Assembly (NCBI RefSeq): GCF_014653695.1
Contig: NZ_BNAR01000008.1
Span: forward strand, 186,001-250,000
From: Lentzea cavernae
GTDB taxonomy: Bacteria > Actinomycetota > Actinomycetes > Mycobacteriales > Pseudonocardiaceae
DNA: 64,000 nucleotides
Direction of reading: 5' to 3'
In this document: in pieces, positions 26,315 through 33,166 of the stretch
Layout: each line of letters opens with the position of its first letter
Position numbering within the stretch: the stretch's first letter is position 1
The notes under the pieces: model-generated
The model's input: the letters and a program-made list of their open reading frames with translations, nothing else
Told to the model about the DNA's origin: nothing
The model's database searches: none
Program-made: the position numbers and the translations under genes

Positions 26315-27037
26315 TCAGGCGAGCGGCATCGCCATCACCGCGTCCGACGTCGGCTTCGGCGACCCCCCTCGCGGCTCGACCGTGAGCGCGACCTTCTGCA
26401 CCCCGGACAACCCGTTCACCACAACGGGTGCGGACCGCGAGTCGAGCAGTCCGGCCGGCTGCGGATCGTTGTCGGCGCCGATCAGCCAGAGCTGGTAGAC
26501 CCTGTCGGCGCCGGGGTCGGGCAGGCCCTTGGCGAGGAACAGCGCCTCGTCGCGGCTCGCCGACACGACGGCCGTGCCGGTGGCCCCGTTCGGTGCGGTG
26601 CCGTTGACGAGCTTCGCGTCCGGCGTCGACAGGAAGTCGGAGAACCGGCTGTACTCGCTGGAGAGCTGCGCCAGCTGCCGTTCCTGACCCGTCTGCGTGT
26701 ACTGCACCGTCACGAAGACAGCGGCGACGAGGCAGGCGGCCGCGAGCAGCCCACCCGCCCAGCGCACCCGGCGCGGGTTCGGCACACGTGCCGTGTGCGG
26801 GGGCAGCTGCCGGGTCTCGGCCGCGGCGGCGAGCACACGGGCACGCAGCTGCGGCGGCGGCGCGAACTCGACCGCCGCGCCCAGGCGCGACGCCGTGGCC
26901 GCGAGTTCGGCGACCTCGACCGCGCAGCTCTCGCAGCGGGTCAGGTGCGCCTCGAACGCGGTCCTCTCGAAGTCCGACAACGCGTTGACGGCGTAGGCGC
27001 CGGTGAGCGTGTGCAGATCAGCGGATGTGGTCCTCAT
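26315..27037 (-). CDS. rskA: Anti-sigma factor RskA
   Basis: This 240-residue membrane anti-sigma factor has the zinc-associated motif H31-x3-C35-x2-C38 (AHLTRCESC) in its cytosolic N-terminal domain, one transmembrane helix at about 92-112 (WAGGLLAAACLVAAVFVTV), and an extracellular RskA domain (ALFLAKGLPDPGADRVYQLWLIG). It holds SigK inactive until regulated proteolysis releases it. Its ATG at 27035-27037 overlaps the sigK stop (ATGA). The order sigK-rskA and the fasciclin target next door match the mycobacterial arrangement. Confidence 0.94.
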   Translation of the reverse strand: MRTTSADLHTLTGAYAVNALSDFERTAFEAHLTRCESCAVEVAELAATASRLGAAVEFAPPPQLRARVLAAAAETRQLPPHTARVPNPRRVRWAGGLLAAACLVAAVFVTVQYTQTGQERQLAQLSSEYSRFSDFLSTPDAKLVNGTAPNGATGTAVVSASRDEALFLAKGLPDPGADRVYQLWLIGADNDPQPAGLLDSRSAPVVVNGLSGVQKVALTVEPRGGSPKPTSDAVMAMPLA

Positions 27038-27633
27038 CCGGTCACCCCCATGCAGTCTCGGAGCCTGATCAGGCCGTCCCGCATCCGGGTCTTCACCGTG
27101 CCGAGCGGGATGCCCAGCAGGCTCGCGACCTCCGGATAGGAGTAGCCCTGGTAGTAGGCGAGCAGCACGGACTCGCGCTGCAGTTCGGTCAGGAAGCTCA
27201 GGCACCGGCGCACCTGGCGTTGCTCGAGCTTGCCGTTGACCTGCTCGCTCACCTCGTCGAACGGCCTGGCCGGGTCGAGGCGCGCCGCCCGGTCCTCGCG
27301 GTGGCTCGCGGCCTGCGCCGACCGGACGCGGTCGACGGCGCGGCGGTGCGTCAGCGTGAGGATCCAGGTGGTGGCACCACCCCTCTGGGGATCGAACCTC
27401 GTCGCGGTCCGCCACACCTCGAGCATCACCTCCTGGAACACCTCCTCCGACTGCGCCTGGTCTCGCACGACTCGTCTGATCAGCCCGAACACCGAGCCGG
27501 ACACGACGTCGTAGAGCCGTTCGAACGCGGCCTCGTCGCCCCGCGCGACCAGCGGAAGCAGGTCGTCGGCGGTAGGGCCGACGTCACGAGGGGTGCTCTG
27601 CAGGCTTTGCAGCGCCCGCTCACGCTCAGGCAT
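27034..27633 (-). CDS. sigK: ECF RNA polymerase sigma factor SigK
   Basis: The 199-residue ECF sigma factor has region 2 (LYDVVSGSVFGLIRRVVRDQAQSEEVFQEVMLEVWRTATRFDP, with the TWILTLTHRRAVDRVR end) and region 4 (LTELQRESVLLAYYQGYSYPEVASLLGIPLGTVKTRMRDGLIRLR). The start at 27633 follows AGGAGAGGA; the longer open frame upstream is not protein-like. In mycobacteria SigK drives mpt70/mpt83 expression, and here the divergent gene encodes a fasciclin lipoprotein. A SigK-like promoter lies upstream of sigK itself, predicting positive autoregulation. Confidence 0.95.
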   Translation of the reverse strand: MPERERALQSLQSTPRDVGPTADDLLPLVARGDEAAFERLYDVVSGSVFGLIRRVVRDQAQSEEVFQEVMLEVWRTATRFDPQRGGATTWILTLTHRRAVDRVRSAQAASHREDRAARLDPARPFDEVSEQVNGKLEQRQVRRCLSFLTELQRESVLLAYYQGYSYPEVASLLGIPLGTVKTRMRDGLIRLRDCMGVTG

Positions 27634-27667
27634 CCCGGGTCCTCTCCTAGCGCGTTGTCCACCAGGT

Positions 27668-27694
27668 GTTCGGAGCAGCGCCGCAAATGGATCG
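27668..27694 (-). promoter_or_regulatory. SigK-like promoter of sigK-rskA
   Basis: Read on the minus strand, CGATCC (27694-27689), a 15-nt spacer and CCGAAC (27673-27668) lie 35 nt before the sigK start. This resembles the SigK pattern CCATCC-N15/16-CCGAAT and has the same spacer length as the stronger site facing the fasciclin gene. Confidence 0.55.
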
Positions 27695-27740
27695 GTCCTG
27701 AATGAGCAAGAGCTACCGGGTAACGGATCGATAACCGCAC

Positions 27741-27768
27741 CCATCCGCCCGCCAGGGGGCGCCGAATC
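27741..27768 (+). promoter_or_regulatory. SigK-type promoter of the fasciclin lipoprotein gene
   Basis: CCATCC (27741-27746), a 15-nt spacer and CCGAATC (27762-27768) lie 41 nt before the ATG. This agrees with the SigK recognition sequence as I recall it from mycobacteria (CCATCC, 15-16 nt, CCGAAT). Together with the linked sigK gene, it makes this gene a confident SigK target. Confidence 0.75.
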
Positions 27769-27809
27769 ACGGGCAGCAACTGTTCGATCACCCTTGGAGA
27801 TGTCCCGAC

Positions 27810-28463
27810 ATGAACAGCACCGTCCGCAACACCGTCCTGGCCCTCGGCGCCGCCTCACTCGCCCTGTTCGGCGCGGCGTGCGGCTCGGGTGACACGGCTG
27901 CCAGCGGCACCTCGTCCAGCGCCGCCCCGACCTCCACGGCGACCTCGTCCTCCGCGGCCATGGCCGACCCGGCCAAGGACCTCGTCGGCCCCGGCTGCGC
28001 CGACTACGCCAAGCAGGTCCCCTCCGGCGCAGGTTCCGTCAGCGGCATGGCCGCCGACCCGGTCGCCGTCGCCGCGAGCAACAACCCGCTGCTCACCACC
28101 CTCGTCAGCGCGGTCTCGGGCAAGCTCAACCCGAAGGTCAACCTCGTCTCGACCCTCAACGGCGCCGAGTTCACCGTCTTCGCCCCGGTCGACTCGGCGT
28201 TCGCCAAGATCGACCCCGCCACCATCGAGACGCTCAAGACCGACGACGCGCTGCTCACCAAGATCCTGACCTACCACGTCGTCCCCGGCCAGATCACGCC
28301 CGACAAGCTCGCCGGCGACCAGAAGACCGTGCAGACCGGCACCGTGAAGGTCACCGGCACCAAGGACGCGCTGAAGATCAACGACGCGAACGTGATCTGC
28401 GGTGGCGTGCACACCGCCAACGCGACCGTCTACCTGATCGACTCGGTCCTGATGCCTTCCTGA
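27810..28463 (+). CDS. Fasciclin (FAS1) domain surface lipoprotein, MPT83-like
   Basis: The 217-residue protein has a signal peptide with a lipobox-like FGAAC (Cys24 as lipid anchor), a Ser/Thr/Ala-rich tether at about 25-55, and a FAS1 domain: SNNPLLTTLVSAVSGKLNPKVNLVSTLNGAEFTVFAPVDSAF (H1 box) and LTYHVVPGQ with NATVYLIDSVLMP (H2 region). FAS1 proteins mediate adhesion or cell-surface binding. Its layout matches mycobacterial MPT70/MPT83, whose genes depend on SigK; the divergent sigK-rskA and the promoter at 27741-27768 support the same control here. Confidence 0.93.
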   Translation: MNSTVRNTVLALGAASLALFGAACGSGDTAASGTSSSAAPTSTATSSSAAMADPAKDLVGPGCADYAKQVPSGAGSVSGMAADPVAVAASNNPLLTTLVSAVSGKLNPKVNLVSTLNGAEFTVFAPVDSAFAKIDPATIETLKTDDALLTKILTYHVVPGQITPDKLAGDQKTVQTGTVKVTGTKDALKINDANVICGGVHTANATVYLIDSVLMPS

Positions 28464-28791
28464 CGCCCCCGCTTCAACGCTCAAGGCACTCACGTCACCG
28501 ATGTGGGTGCCTTGATCGTTCTAATGGGACTGATCAAGGTTGAACGCGACAAGGTGACACTTAAATGCACCTGTCCGGGTGATCGCGATTTCGCATTGTC
28601 GAAACGCGTGCGCTATCGTCGCCGCAACAAAAGGCTCTGCTCTCCATTCGTTTTCGTCGTGCCTGGTCAAGGCTGGTCGTGGTGGTTCGACGCGGTTGGG
28701 ATCGAGCTGATTCCAAGATCGCGAAGTAACGGGACGACGCATGCGAGCGACAAACTTTGGCGTTGGGCGCGACAGGGGACGCGGGGGAGCC
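28464..28791. other. 328-nt gene-free, AT-richer intergenic stretch with a terminator-like hairpin
   Basis: The region after the fasciclin stop holds a hairpin (28481-28515; arms TCAAGGCACTCAC and GTGGGTGCCTTGA, one mismatch) that probably ends the fasciclin transcript. Overlapping it is a second inverted repeat, CTTGATC...GATCAAG (28511-28538). The rest, up to the XRE gene, is clearly less GC-rich than the surrounding genes. Open frames here are short and not protein-like, and I see no RNA gene. Confidence 0.6.
28481..28515 (+). terminator. Terminator-like hairpin after the fasciclin gene
   Basis: Arms TCAAGGCACTCAC (28481-28493) and GTGGGTGCCTTGA (28503-28515) pair over 13 positions with one mismatch around a 9-nt loop, 18 nt after the stop codon. 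Only a weak T-rich stretch follows, as is usual in GC-rich actinomycetes. Confidence 0.55.
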
Positions 28792-29421
28792 ATGCCATCG
28801 GACAAGGAATTGTCAAGACATCAGCAGGACGAACCCGCTGATCTGGCTGGCGATCTTGCTGCCTATCGGCCGGCGTTAGGTCGGCGGCTGGCCGCGCTGA
28901 GGAAAGAGTGCGGCTATTCCCGGGAAGAGGCCGCCGGGTTGATCGGAGTGAGCTCCGACACGCTCCGGCTCTACGAGGAAGCCACTTGGCGGCCATCCAT
29001 GCGGCGGCTGGTGCGCATTACCACCTTGTACCGGGCCGACCCGCTGGGAATTCTCCAGGACATCGCCCAGAGCGTGCGGCCGAAAAAGGAACACGTTTTC
29101 CTTCCCGAGGTCGAGGCGTTGCTCTACTTTTGTGGGGTAACGCCCGAACAGGTCGTCGACCGCGTGGATCCCGCCGTGGAACCCGAACCGGGTCCGCTGC
29201 CTGGCGAAGCGCCGCTCGGTGAGGTGCTGAAGTATCGGAGGGACGATGATCCGATGCGCGTCCAAGGGGGTCTGATGCTGAGGCGGGAGTACGAGGCGGG
29301 TGCGAGCATCCGCATGCTGAGCACCAAGCACCACTTGGCCTTCGGGACCATTCGCACGTTGCTGGTGGAAGCCAACACCCGGCTGCGCGGGCCCGGCAGC
29401 CCGCATCACGGGACAGCCTGA
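28792..29421 (+). CDS. Protein with an XRE helix-turn-helix and a second C-terminal HTH
   Basis: The 209-residue protein has an XRE-type domain at about 25-85 (RPALGRRLAALRKECGYSREEAAGLIGVSSDTLRLYEEATWRPS). The C-terminal stretch YEAGASIRMLSTKHHLAFGTIRTLLVEANTRLRGPG resembles the resolvase-like HTH common in actinomycete regulators. Two HTH units in one protein suggest binding to composite sites. GGGGGAG precedes the ATG at 28792; an upstream ATG at 28741 lacks this. It stops 3 nt before the NB-ARC gene and is surely co-transcribed with it. The target is unknown. Confidence 0.82.
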   Translation: MPSDKELSRHQQDEPADLAGDLAAYRPALGRRLAALRKECGYSREEAAGLIGVSSDTLRLYEEATWRPSMRRLVRITTLYRADPLGILQDIAQSVRPKKEHVFLPEVEALLYFCGVTPEQVVDRVDPAVEPEPGPLPGEAPLGEVLKYRRDDDPMRVQGGLMLRREYEAGASIRMLSTKHHLAFGTIRTLLVEANTRLRGPGSPHHGTA

Positions 29422-29424
29422 GTC

Positions 29425-31533
29425 GTGGTGGACCAGGCCGGAACGACCAGGAACCAGGTGTCGGGGTCGGTCACCGGCACGAGCGTCCAGGCCGGGATCG
29501 TCCGAGGCGGGCTGCACATCCACCAAGGTGACGTCACGCCGGTCCCGCGGCAGTTGCCCGCACCGCCGCGGAAGTTCACCGGACGCCTGGCGGAACTCGA
29601 GCTGCTGCAAGCGGTCCAGCACACCGGACAGGCCGGCGGCGTCACCGTCCTCAGTGGACCTGGTGGTGTCGGCAAAACCGCGCTGGCGTTGCAGTGGGCC
29701 GCGTCCGTGCAGGAGGAGTTCCCGGACGGGCAGCTGTTCGTCGACCTGAACGGTTTCAGTTCCACCGCTCCCACGGATCCCGGAGAAGCCCTCGGCTCGT
29801 TCCTCCGCGCGTTGGGCACCTCCCCCGAGCGCGTTCCAGTGCACCTGGCCGACCAGGTCGCGCTCTACCGATCGCTGACGGCGGGCAAGGCGCTGCTCGT
29901 CGTGCTCGACAATGCGTTGTCGGCAGCACAGGCCCGCGTGCTCGTCCCCGCGTCGCCGACGAGCCTGGTGGTGGTCACCAGCAGGAGCAAGCTGGTTGGT
30001 CTGGTCGGCGACGGTGCTCGTCTGGTCGAGGTGGGACCGCTGCCGGCGGCTTCCGCGTACTCGATGCTCGCAGGTGTCGTCGGTGACGAACGCGTGGCGA
30101 GAGAACGGGAACACGCGGAGAACCTCGTGGCGCTCTGCGACGGGTTGCCCATAGCCATCCGCGTCGCGGCCGCACGGCTGTTGATGCGCTCCAAGTGGTC
30201 CGTGCGTCGTGTTCACGATGAACTCGTCGACGAGCGGTCGAGGCTCGCGAACCTTTCGCCGTCGGGCGAGTTGTCGGTGAGAGCCACCTTCGACCTGTCG
30301 TACCGCATGCTGGAACCTGCGGCAGCCACCGCGTACCGGCGGTTGAGCCTGCACCCCGGCGGCGACTTCGGACCGGAACTCGTGTCCGCGGTGCTGGAGG
30401 ACCCGGCGGAAGCGGACTCGCTGCTGGAACCGTTGGTGGACGCGAACCTCCTCGACGAGCACGCCGAGGACAGGTACCGCTACCTCGACCTCCTGCGCCT
30501 GCACGCGACACAGCGACTCGAATCCGATGACCCGCGGGAGGAACGCGTCGCCGTGCTGCGGCGCATCGCCGAGTGGTACCTGGCCGCGGCGATGCGTGCC
30601 GACGAGGTGCTGACGCCGTACCGCAGAAGACTTCCGCACACGTTCTCCTCCCCGCCTCGTTCAGTGCCGTCGTTCGGCTGCAGGGACGACGCGCTCGGCT
30701 GGCTGGAGCGCGAGCGCGTGAACCTCGTCGCCGCGGGACGGGCGGCGTTCGAGCACGGGTTCGCCGAACTCGCCTGGCACCTGTCCGACGTCCTGTGGCC
30801 GCTGTTCCTGCTCAGGAAGCACTACCGGGACAGACTGGACGTGGACGAGCGGGGTGTCGCCGCCGCGCGCCAATGGGGCAACGAGTTCGCTTTGGCCGAC
30901 ATGCTCAAGCGGCTCGGGCGGGTGTCCACCACCGCGCGCGACTTCGAGGCGGCCGAGCGGTACCTGGCCGAGTCCATGGAGCTGTGGACGCGCATGGGTG
31001 ATGATCGCGGCGTCTGCGACGCCAGGGAGTACCTCGCCCTGCTGTACCGGGAGACCGGGCGGGCGGAGGCCGCACTGGGCCAGTTCGAGCTCCTCGTCGA
31101 GGCCACGACCGCGCTGGGGGCGACCCGATCGGTCGGGCTCAACCTGATCAACCTCGGGCACGTCCTGGTGGAGCTCGGCCGTGCGCCGGAAGCCGTGCCG
31201 CACCTCGTCCGCGCCGAGGAGATCTTCCGCGGGCTCGGAGCAACGGATCCGTACAACCACGCCCGTTCCGTCGTCGCCCTCGCCGCCGCTCAGTGCCGCA
31301 CCGGTGCCCTCGTGGCCGCCGCCGGCCGTGCGGGCGAAGGACTCGGCCTCATGGAGGCGCTCGGATCGGACCACGGCCGGGCCGAGGCGTTCCACGTGCT
31401 CGGCGAGGTGGCCCGCAGGTCGGGCCGCGCCGCGGAGGCGCGTGAGCACCTCCGCGCGGCCGAGGAGATCTTCAGGTCACTCGGTTCTCCCCAGGCGGAG
31501 GCCGTCCGTGAACGGCTGGCCGAGCTGGACTGA
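29425..31533 (+). CDS. STAND (NB-ARC) ATPase with TPR repeats
   Basis: The 702-residue protein begins with the short repeat motif NQVSGSVTGTSVQAGIVRGGLHIH that marks many actinobacterial STAND ATPases. The NB-ARC domain follows: Walker A SGPGGVGKTALAL (about 78-90), Walker B KALLVVLDNA, and the sensor VVVTSRSKL. A winged-helix (FDLSYRMLEPAAATAYRRLSLHPGGDFG) and about eight TPR-like units come next (for example RYLAESMELWTRMGDDRGVCDAREYLALLYRETGRAEAALGQFELL). It is AfsR-like but lacks the N-terminal SARP DNA-binding domain; the XRE protein encoded just upstream may supply DNA binding. STAND proteins act as ATP-driven signal switches. Confidence 0.88.
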   Translation: MVDQAGTTRNQVSGSVTGTSVQAGIVRGGLHIHQGDVTPVPRQLPAPPRKFTGRLAELELLQAVQHTGQAGGVTVLSGPGGVGKTALALQWAASVQEEFPDGQLFVDLNGFSSTAPTDPGEALGSFLRALGTSPERVPVHLADQVALYRSLTAGKALLVVLDNALSAAQARVLVPASPTSLVVVTSRSKLVGLVGDGARLVEVGPLPAASAYSMLAGVVGDERVAREREHAENLVALCDGLPIAIRVAAARLLMRSKWSVRRVHDELVDERSRLANLSPSGELSVRATFDLSYRMLEPAAATAYRRLSLHPGGDFGPELVSAVLEDPAEADSLLEPLVDANLLDEHAEDRYRYLDLLRLHATQRLESDDPREERVAVLRRIAEWYLAAAMRADEVLTPYRRRLPHTFSSPPRSVPSFGCRDDALGWLERERVNLVAAGRAAFEHGFAELAWHLSDVLWPLFLLRKHYRDRLDVDERGVAAARQWGNEFALADMLKRLGRVSTTARDFEAAERYLAESMELWTRMGDDRGVCDAREYLALLYRETGRAEAALGQFELLVEATTALGATRSVGLNLINLGHVLVELGRAPEAVPHLVRAEEIFRGLGATDPYNHARSVVALAAAQCRTGALVAAAGRAGEGLGLMEALGSDHGRAEAFHVLGEVARRSGRAAEAREHLRAAEEIFRSLGSPQAEAVRERLAELD

Positions 31534-31833
31534 CCTGGGCAGCGGAACGCGCGGACGGGTCACCCACCACAGGTAGACGTCCTCGACCAGGTGCGGCTGT
31601 CGCGCGGCGGTGAACAGGTACCGCTCCCGCGTGACGAACGCGATCTGATCAGGCGGGAGGGCGACGGCGACCATCGTCAGACCGGGCAGGGCGGAGAAGA
31701 GCCTGCTCGCGTCGGCGAGTCCGGTGGTGGCGTCGGTGGCGGACGTGCGGATCACGTCCGCCACCACGCAGGAACGGGGAAGGGCGGCACCGCGCACGGT
31801 CGCCACCAGAGGATCCAGTTTCACGATCGGCAC
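31477..31833 (-). CDS. Unrecognised small protein coupled to the GT-B transferase gene
   Basis: The 118-residue product (GTG start) reads like a real soluble protein: ATVRGAALPRSCVVADVIRTSATDATTGLADASRLFSALPGLTMVAVALPPDQIAFVTRERYLFTAARQPHLVEDVYLWWVTRP. I do not recognise the family. Its start overlaps the end of the upstream transferase gene by 13 nt on the same strand, which argues for a coupled operon. Its 3' end overlaps the convergent STAND gene by 57 nt. No signal peptide or membrane segment is seen. Confidence 0.6.
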   Translation of the reverse strand: MPIVKLDPLVATVRGAALPRSCVVADVIRTSATDATTGLADASRLFSALPGLTMVAVALPPDQIAFVTRERYLFTAARQPHLVEDVYLWWVTRPRVPLPRSVQLGQPFTDGLRLGRTE

Positions 31834-33014
31834 CAGTTCTGGGGAACGGGAACAGCGGTGAGCGCGCGATGCGCGCCCGGTTCGGTGAGGCCGAGCAACC
31901 GGTAGCAGGATTGACGCAAGCTACCGGCAGCGCGCCCCGGACGCGAGGTGACGGTCCCGGCCAGTTCCCCGGTGATGTCGAAGCGTCCGGTCAGCTGACC
32001 GGCCAGAGGAAGATCGGTGCGCAGCGTCGGCGCGAGTTCCCGCAGCCGGGCCTGTGGCGCGTTCCCGGCGATCGCCAGCCGAGCCGGCGACTCCACCAGC
32101 AGGACCGGCTTGCCGATGGCGGCCGCGTAGGCCGTCGTGGAGCCGTGGTCACCGACGACGTGGTCCGCTGCCACCAGCGCCGCCCTCCAGTCGAGTTCGG
32201 GGGTGAACAGCCTCAGCCCCGCGTCGACGCAGTCCGCGAGCCACGCCCTGACCTGCCTCGGGCCGTGGCTGAACCAGACGCCGGGGTGGGCGAGCGCGGC
32301 CAGCTGGAACCTGTCGGCCGGTAGTTCGTCGAGCAGCCGTGCGACGAGGTCGAGGTGCATCCCGAAGAGCGAACCGGTGCCCCAGGTGGACGTCACCACC
32401 ACCAGTTCCTGTTCGGGTGCCACACCGAGTGCCTCGCGGTAGGCGGCGCGGGCGGGCAGGCTCGCGACCAGTCGGTCGTAGCAGAGGTCGCCGATCACCT
32501 CGGCCACCCCGAGCGCTTCCGGGCACTGCTCGCGCAACACGTCGAGCTGGTTCTCGTGGGACAGCACGACCACGCGCGCAGTCGGCCTTCCGTTGTGCAG
32601 CAGGCGTTGGCTGTCGAGCCCGTACGGGTGCAGCCGGCCGGTCGCGCTGCGGTGCCCCTTCGCGTACCCGGCTCCGTGGGGCATGACCACGACGGGCGCG
32701 TGCACCTGGTGCAGCGAGCCGAACGACGCCGCGAGTGCCAGGTCGAACTCCTCGCGCACCGCCTGTTCCCACGGCAGCACCACACCTCCGGTAGCGCGCA
32801 GCAGGTCCTCCACTCCATTGCCGAAGACGTCCGGTGCTCTGGTGAACACCACCTGCACCCGGTGGTCGTTCTCCAGCAGCTCCACCGCCTCCAGCACCCT
32901 CTCGCCACTGGTGACCGTGTGGACGACGGCGAGCACGGTGCGGCAGTCGCGCCGCGTCACCCACCGGTGGGCATCGATGCCCACCGGAACGTCAAGCCAT
33001 TCGGATGCGCCCAT
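31821..33014 (-). CDS. GT-B fold transferase, CDP-glycerol glycerophosphotransferase-like
   Basis: The 397-residue protein has the GT-B layout of TagB/TagF-like and related enzymes: an N-terminal Rossmann half (RTVLAVVHTVTSGERVLEAVELLENDHRVQVVFTRAP, VVVMPHGAGYAKG) and a C-terminal half with LAALAHPGVWFSHGPRQVRAWL and GDHGSTTAYAAAIGKPVLLVESP, the nucleotide-binding face. Actinobacterial homologues are, as I recall, sometimes mislabelled as translation initiation factor 2, which nothing here supports. No membrane segment is seen. It is divergent from the SARP gene with two GCTTGCAG repeats between, and coupled to the unknown gene at 31477-31833. Acceptor and donor are unknown. Confidence 0.72.
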   Translation of the reverse strand: MGASEWLDVPVGIDAHRWVTRRDCRTVLAVVHTVTSGERVLEAVELLENDHRVQVVFTRAPDVFGNGVEDLLRATGGVVLPWEQAVREEFDLALAASFGSLHQVHAPVVVMPHGAGYAKGHRSATGRLHPYGLDSQRLLHNGRPTARVVVLSHENQLDVLREQCPEALGVAEVIGDLCYDRLVASLPARAAYREALGVAPEQELVVVTSTWGTGSLFGMHLDLVARLLDELPADRFQLAALAHPGVWFSHGPRQVRAWLADCVDAGLRLFTPELDWRAALVAADHVVGDHGSTTAYAAAIGKPVLLVESPARLAIAGNAPQARLRELAPTLRTDLPLAGQLTGRFDITGELAGTVTSRPGRAAGSLRQSCYRLLGLTEPGAHRALTAVPVPQNWCRS

Positions 33015-33079
33015 GAACCGACTCACTTTCCAATACGGCGGGAAATTGGACAGGCTCGTTCGAGCATCCGGGTGCACTT

Positions 33080-33107
33080 TGTCAATGGGCTTGCAGTTCG
33101 CTTGCAG
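33080..33107. promoter_or_regulatory. SARP-type direct repeats beside a -35 element
   Basis: GCTTGCAG occurs at 33089-33096 and again at 33100-33107, exactly 11 bp (one helical turn) apart. This is the spacing of the heptamer repeats bound by SARP regulators. A perfect minus-strand TTGACA lies next to them (33080-33085), facing the GT-B gene. Its -10 is poor, which is common for activator-dependent promoters. The divergent SARP is the obvious candidate to bind here. Confidence 0.6.
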
Positions 33108-33166
33108 AATGGTGCCGGGGAGCTGTCGACGAACGTTACGGTGATGTGCAGGGAAGGGGTGGCCCT

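Noticed and set aside
28503..28841. A 112-codon plus-strand frame before the XRE gene
   Set aside because: It has no family resemblance, overlaps the terminator hairpin and the XRE gene's start in another frame, and has no ribosome-binding site.
31821..33014. Translation initiation factor 2 as the identity of the GT-B protein
   Set aside because: There is no G domain (no GxxxxGK[ST] or NKxD), while the C-terminal half matches GT-B transferases.
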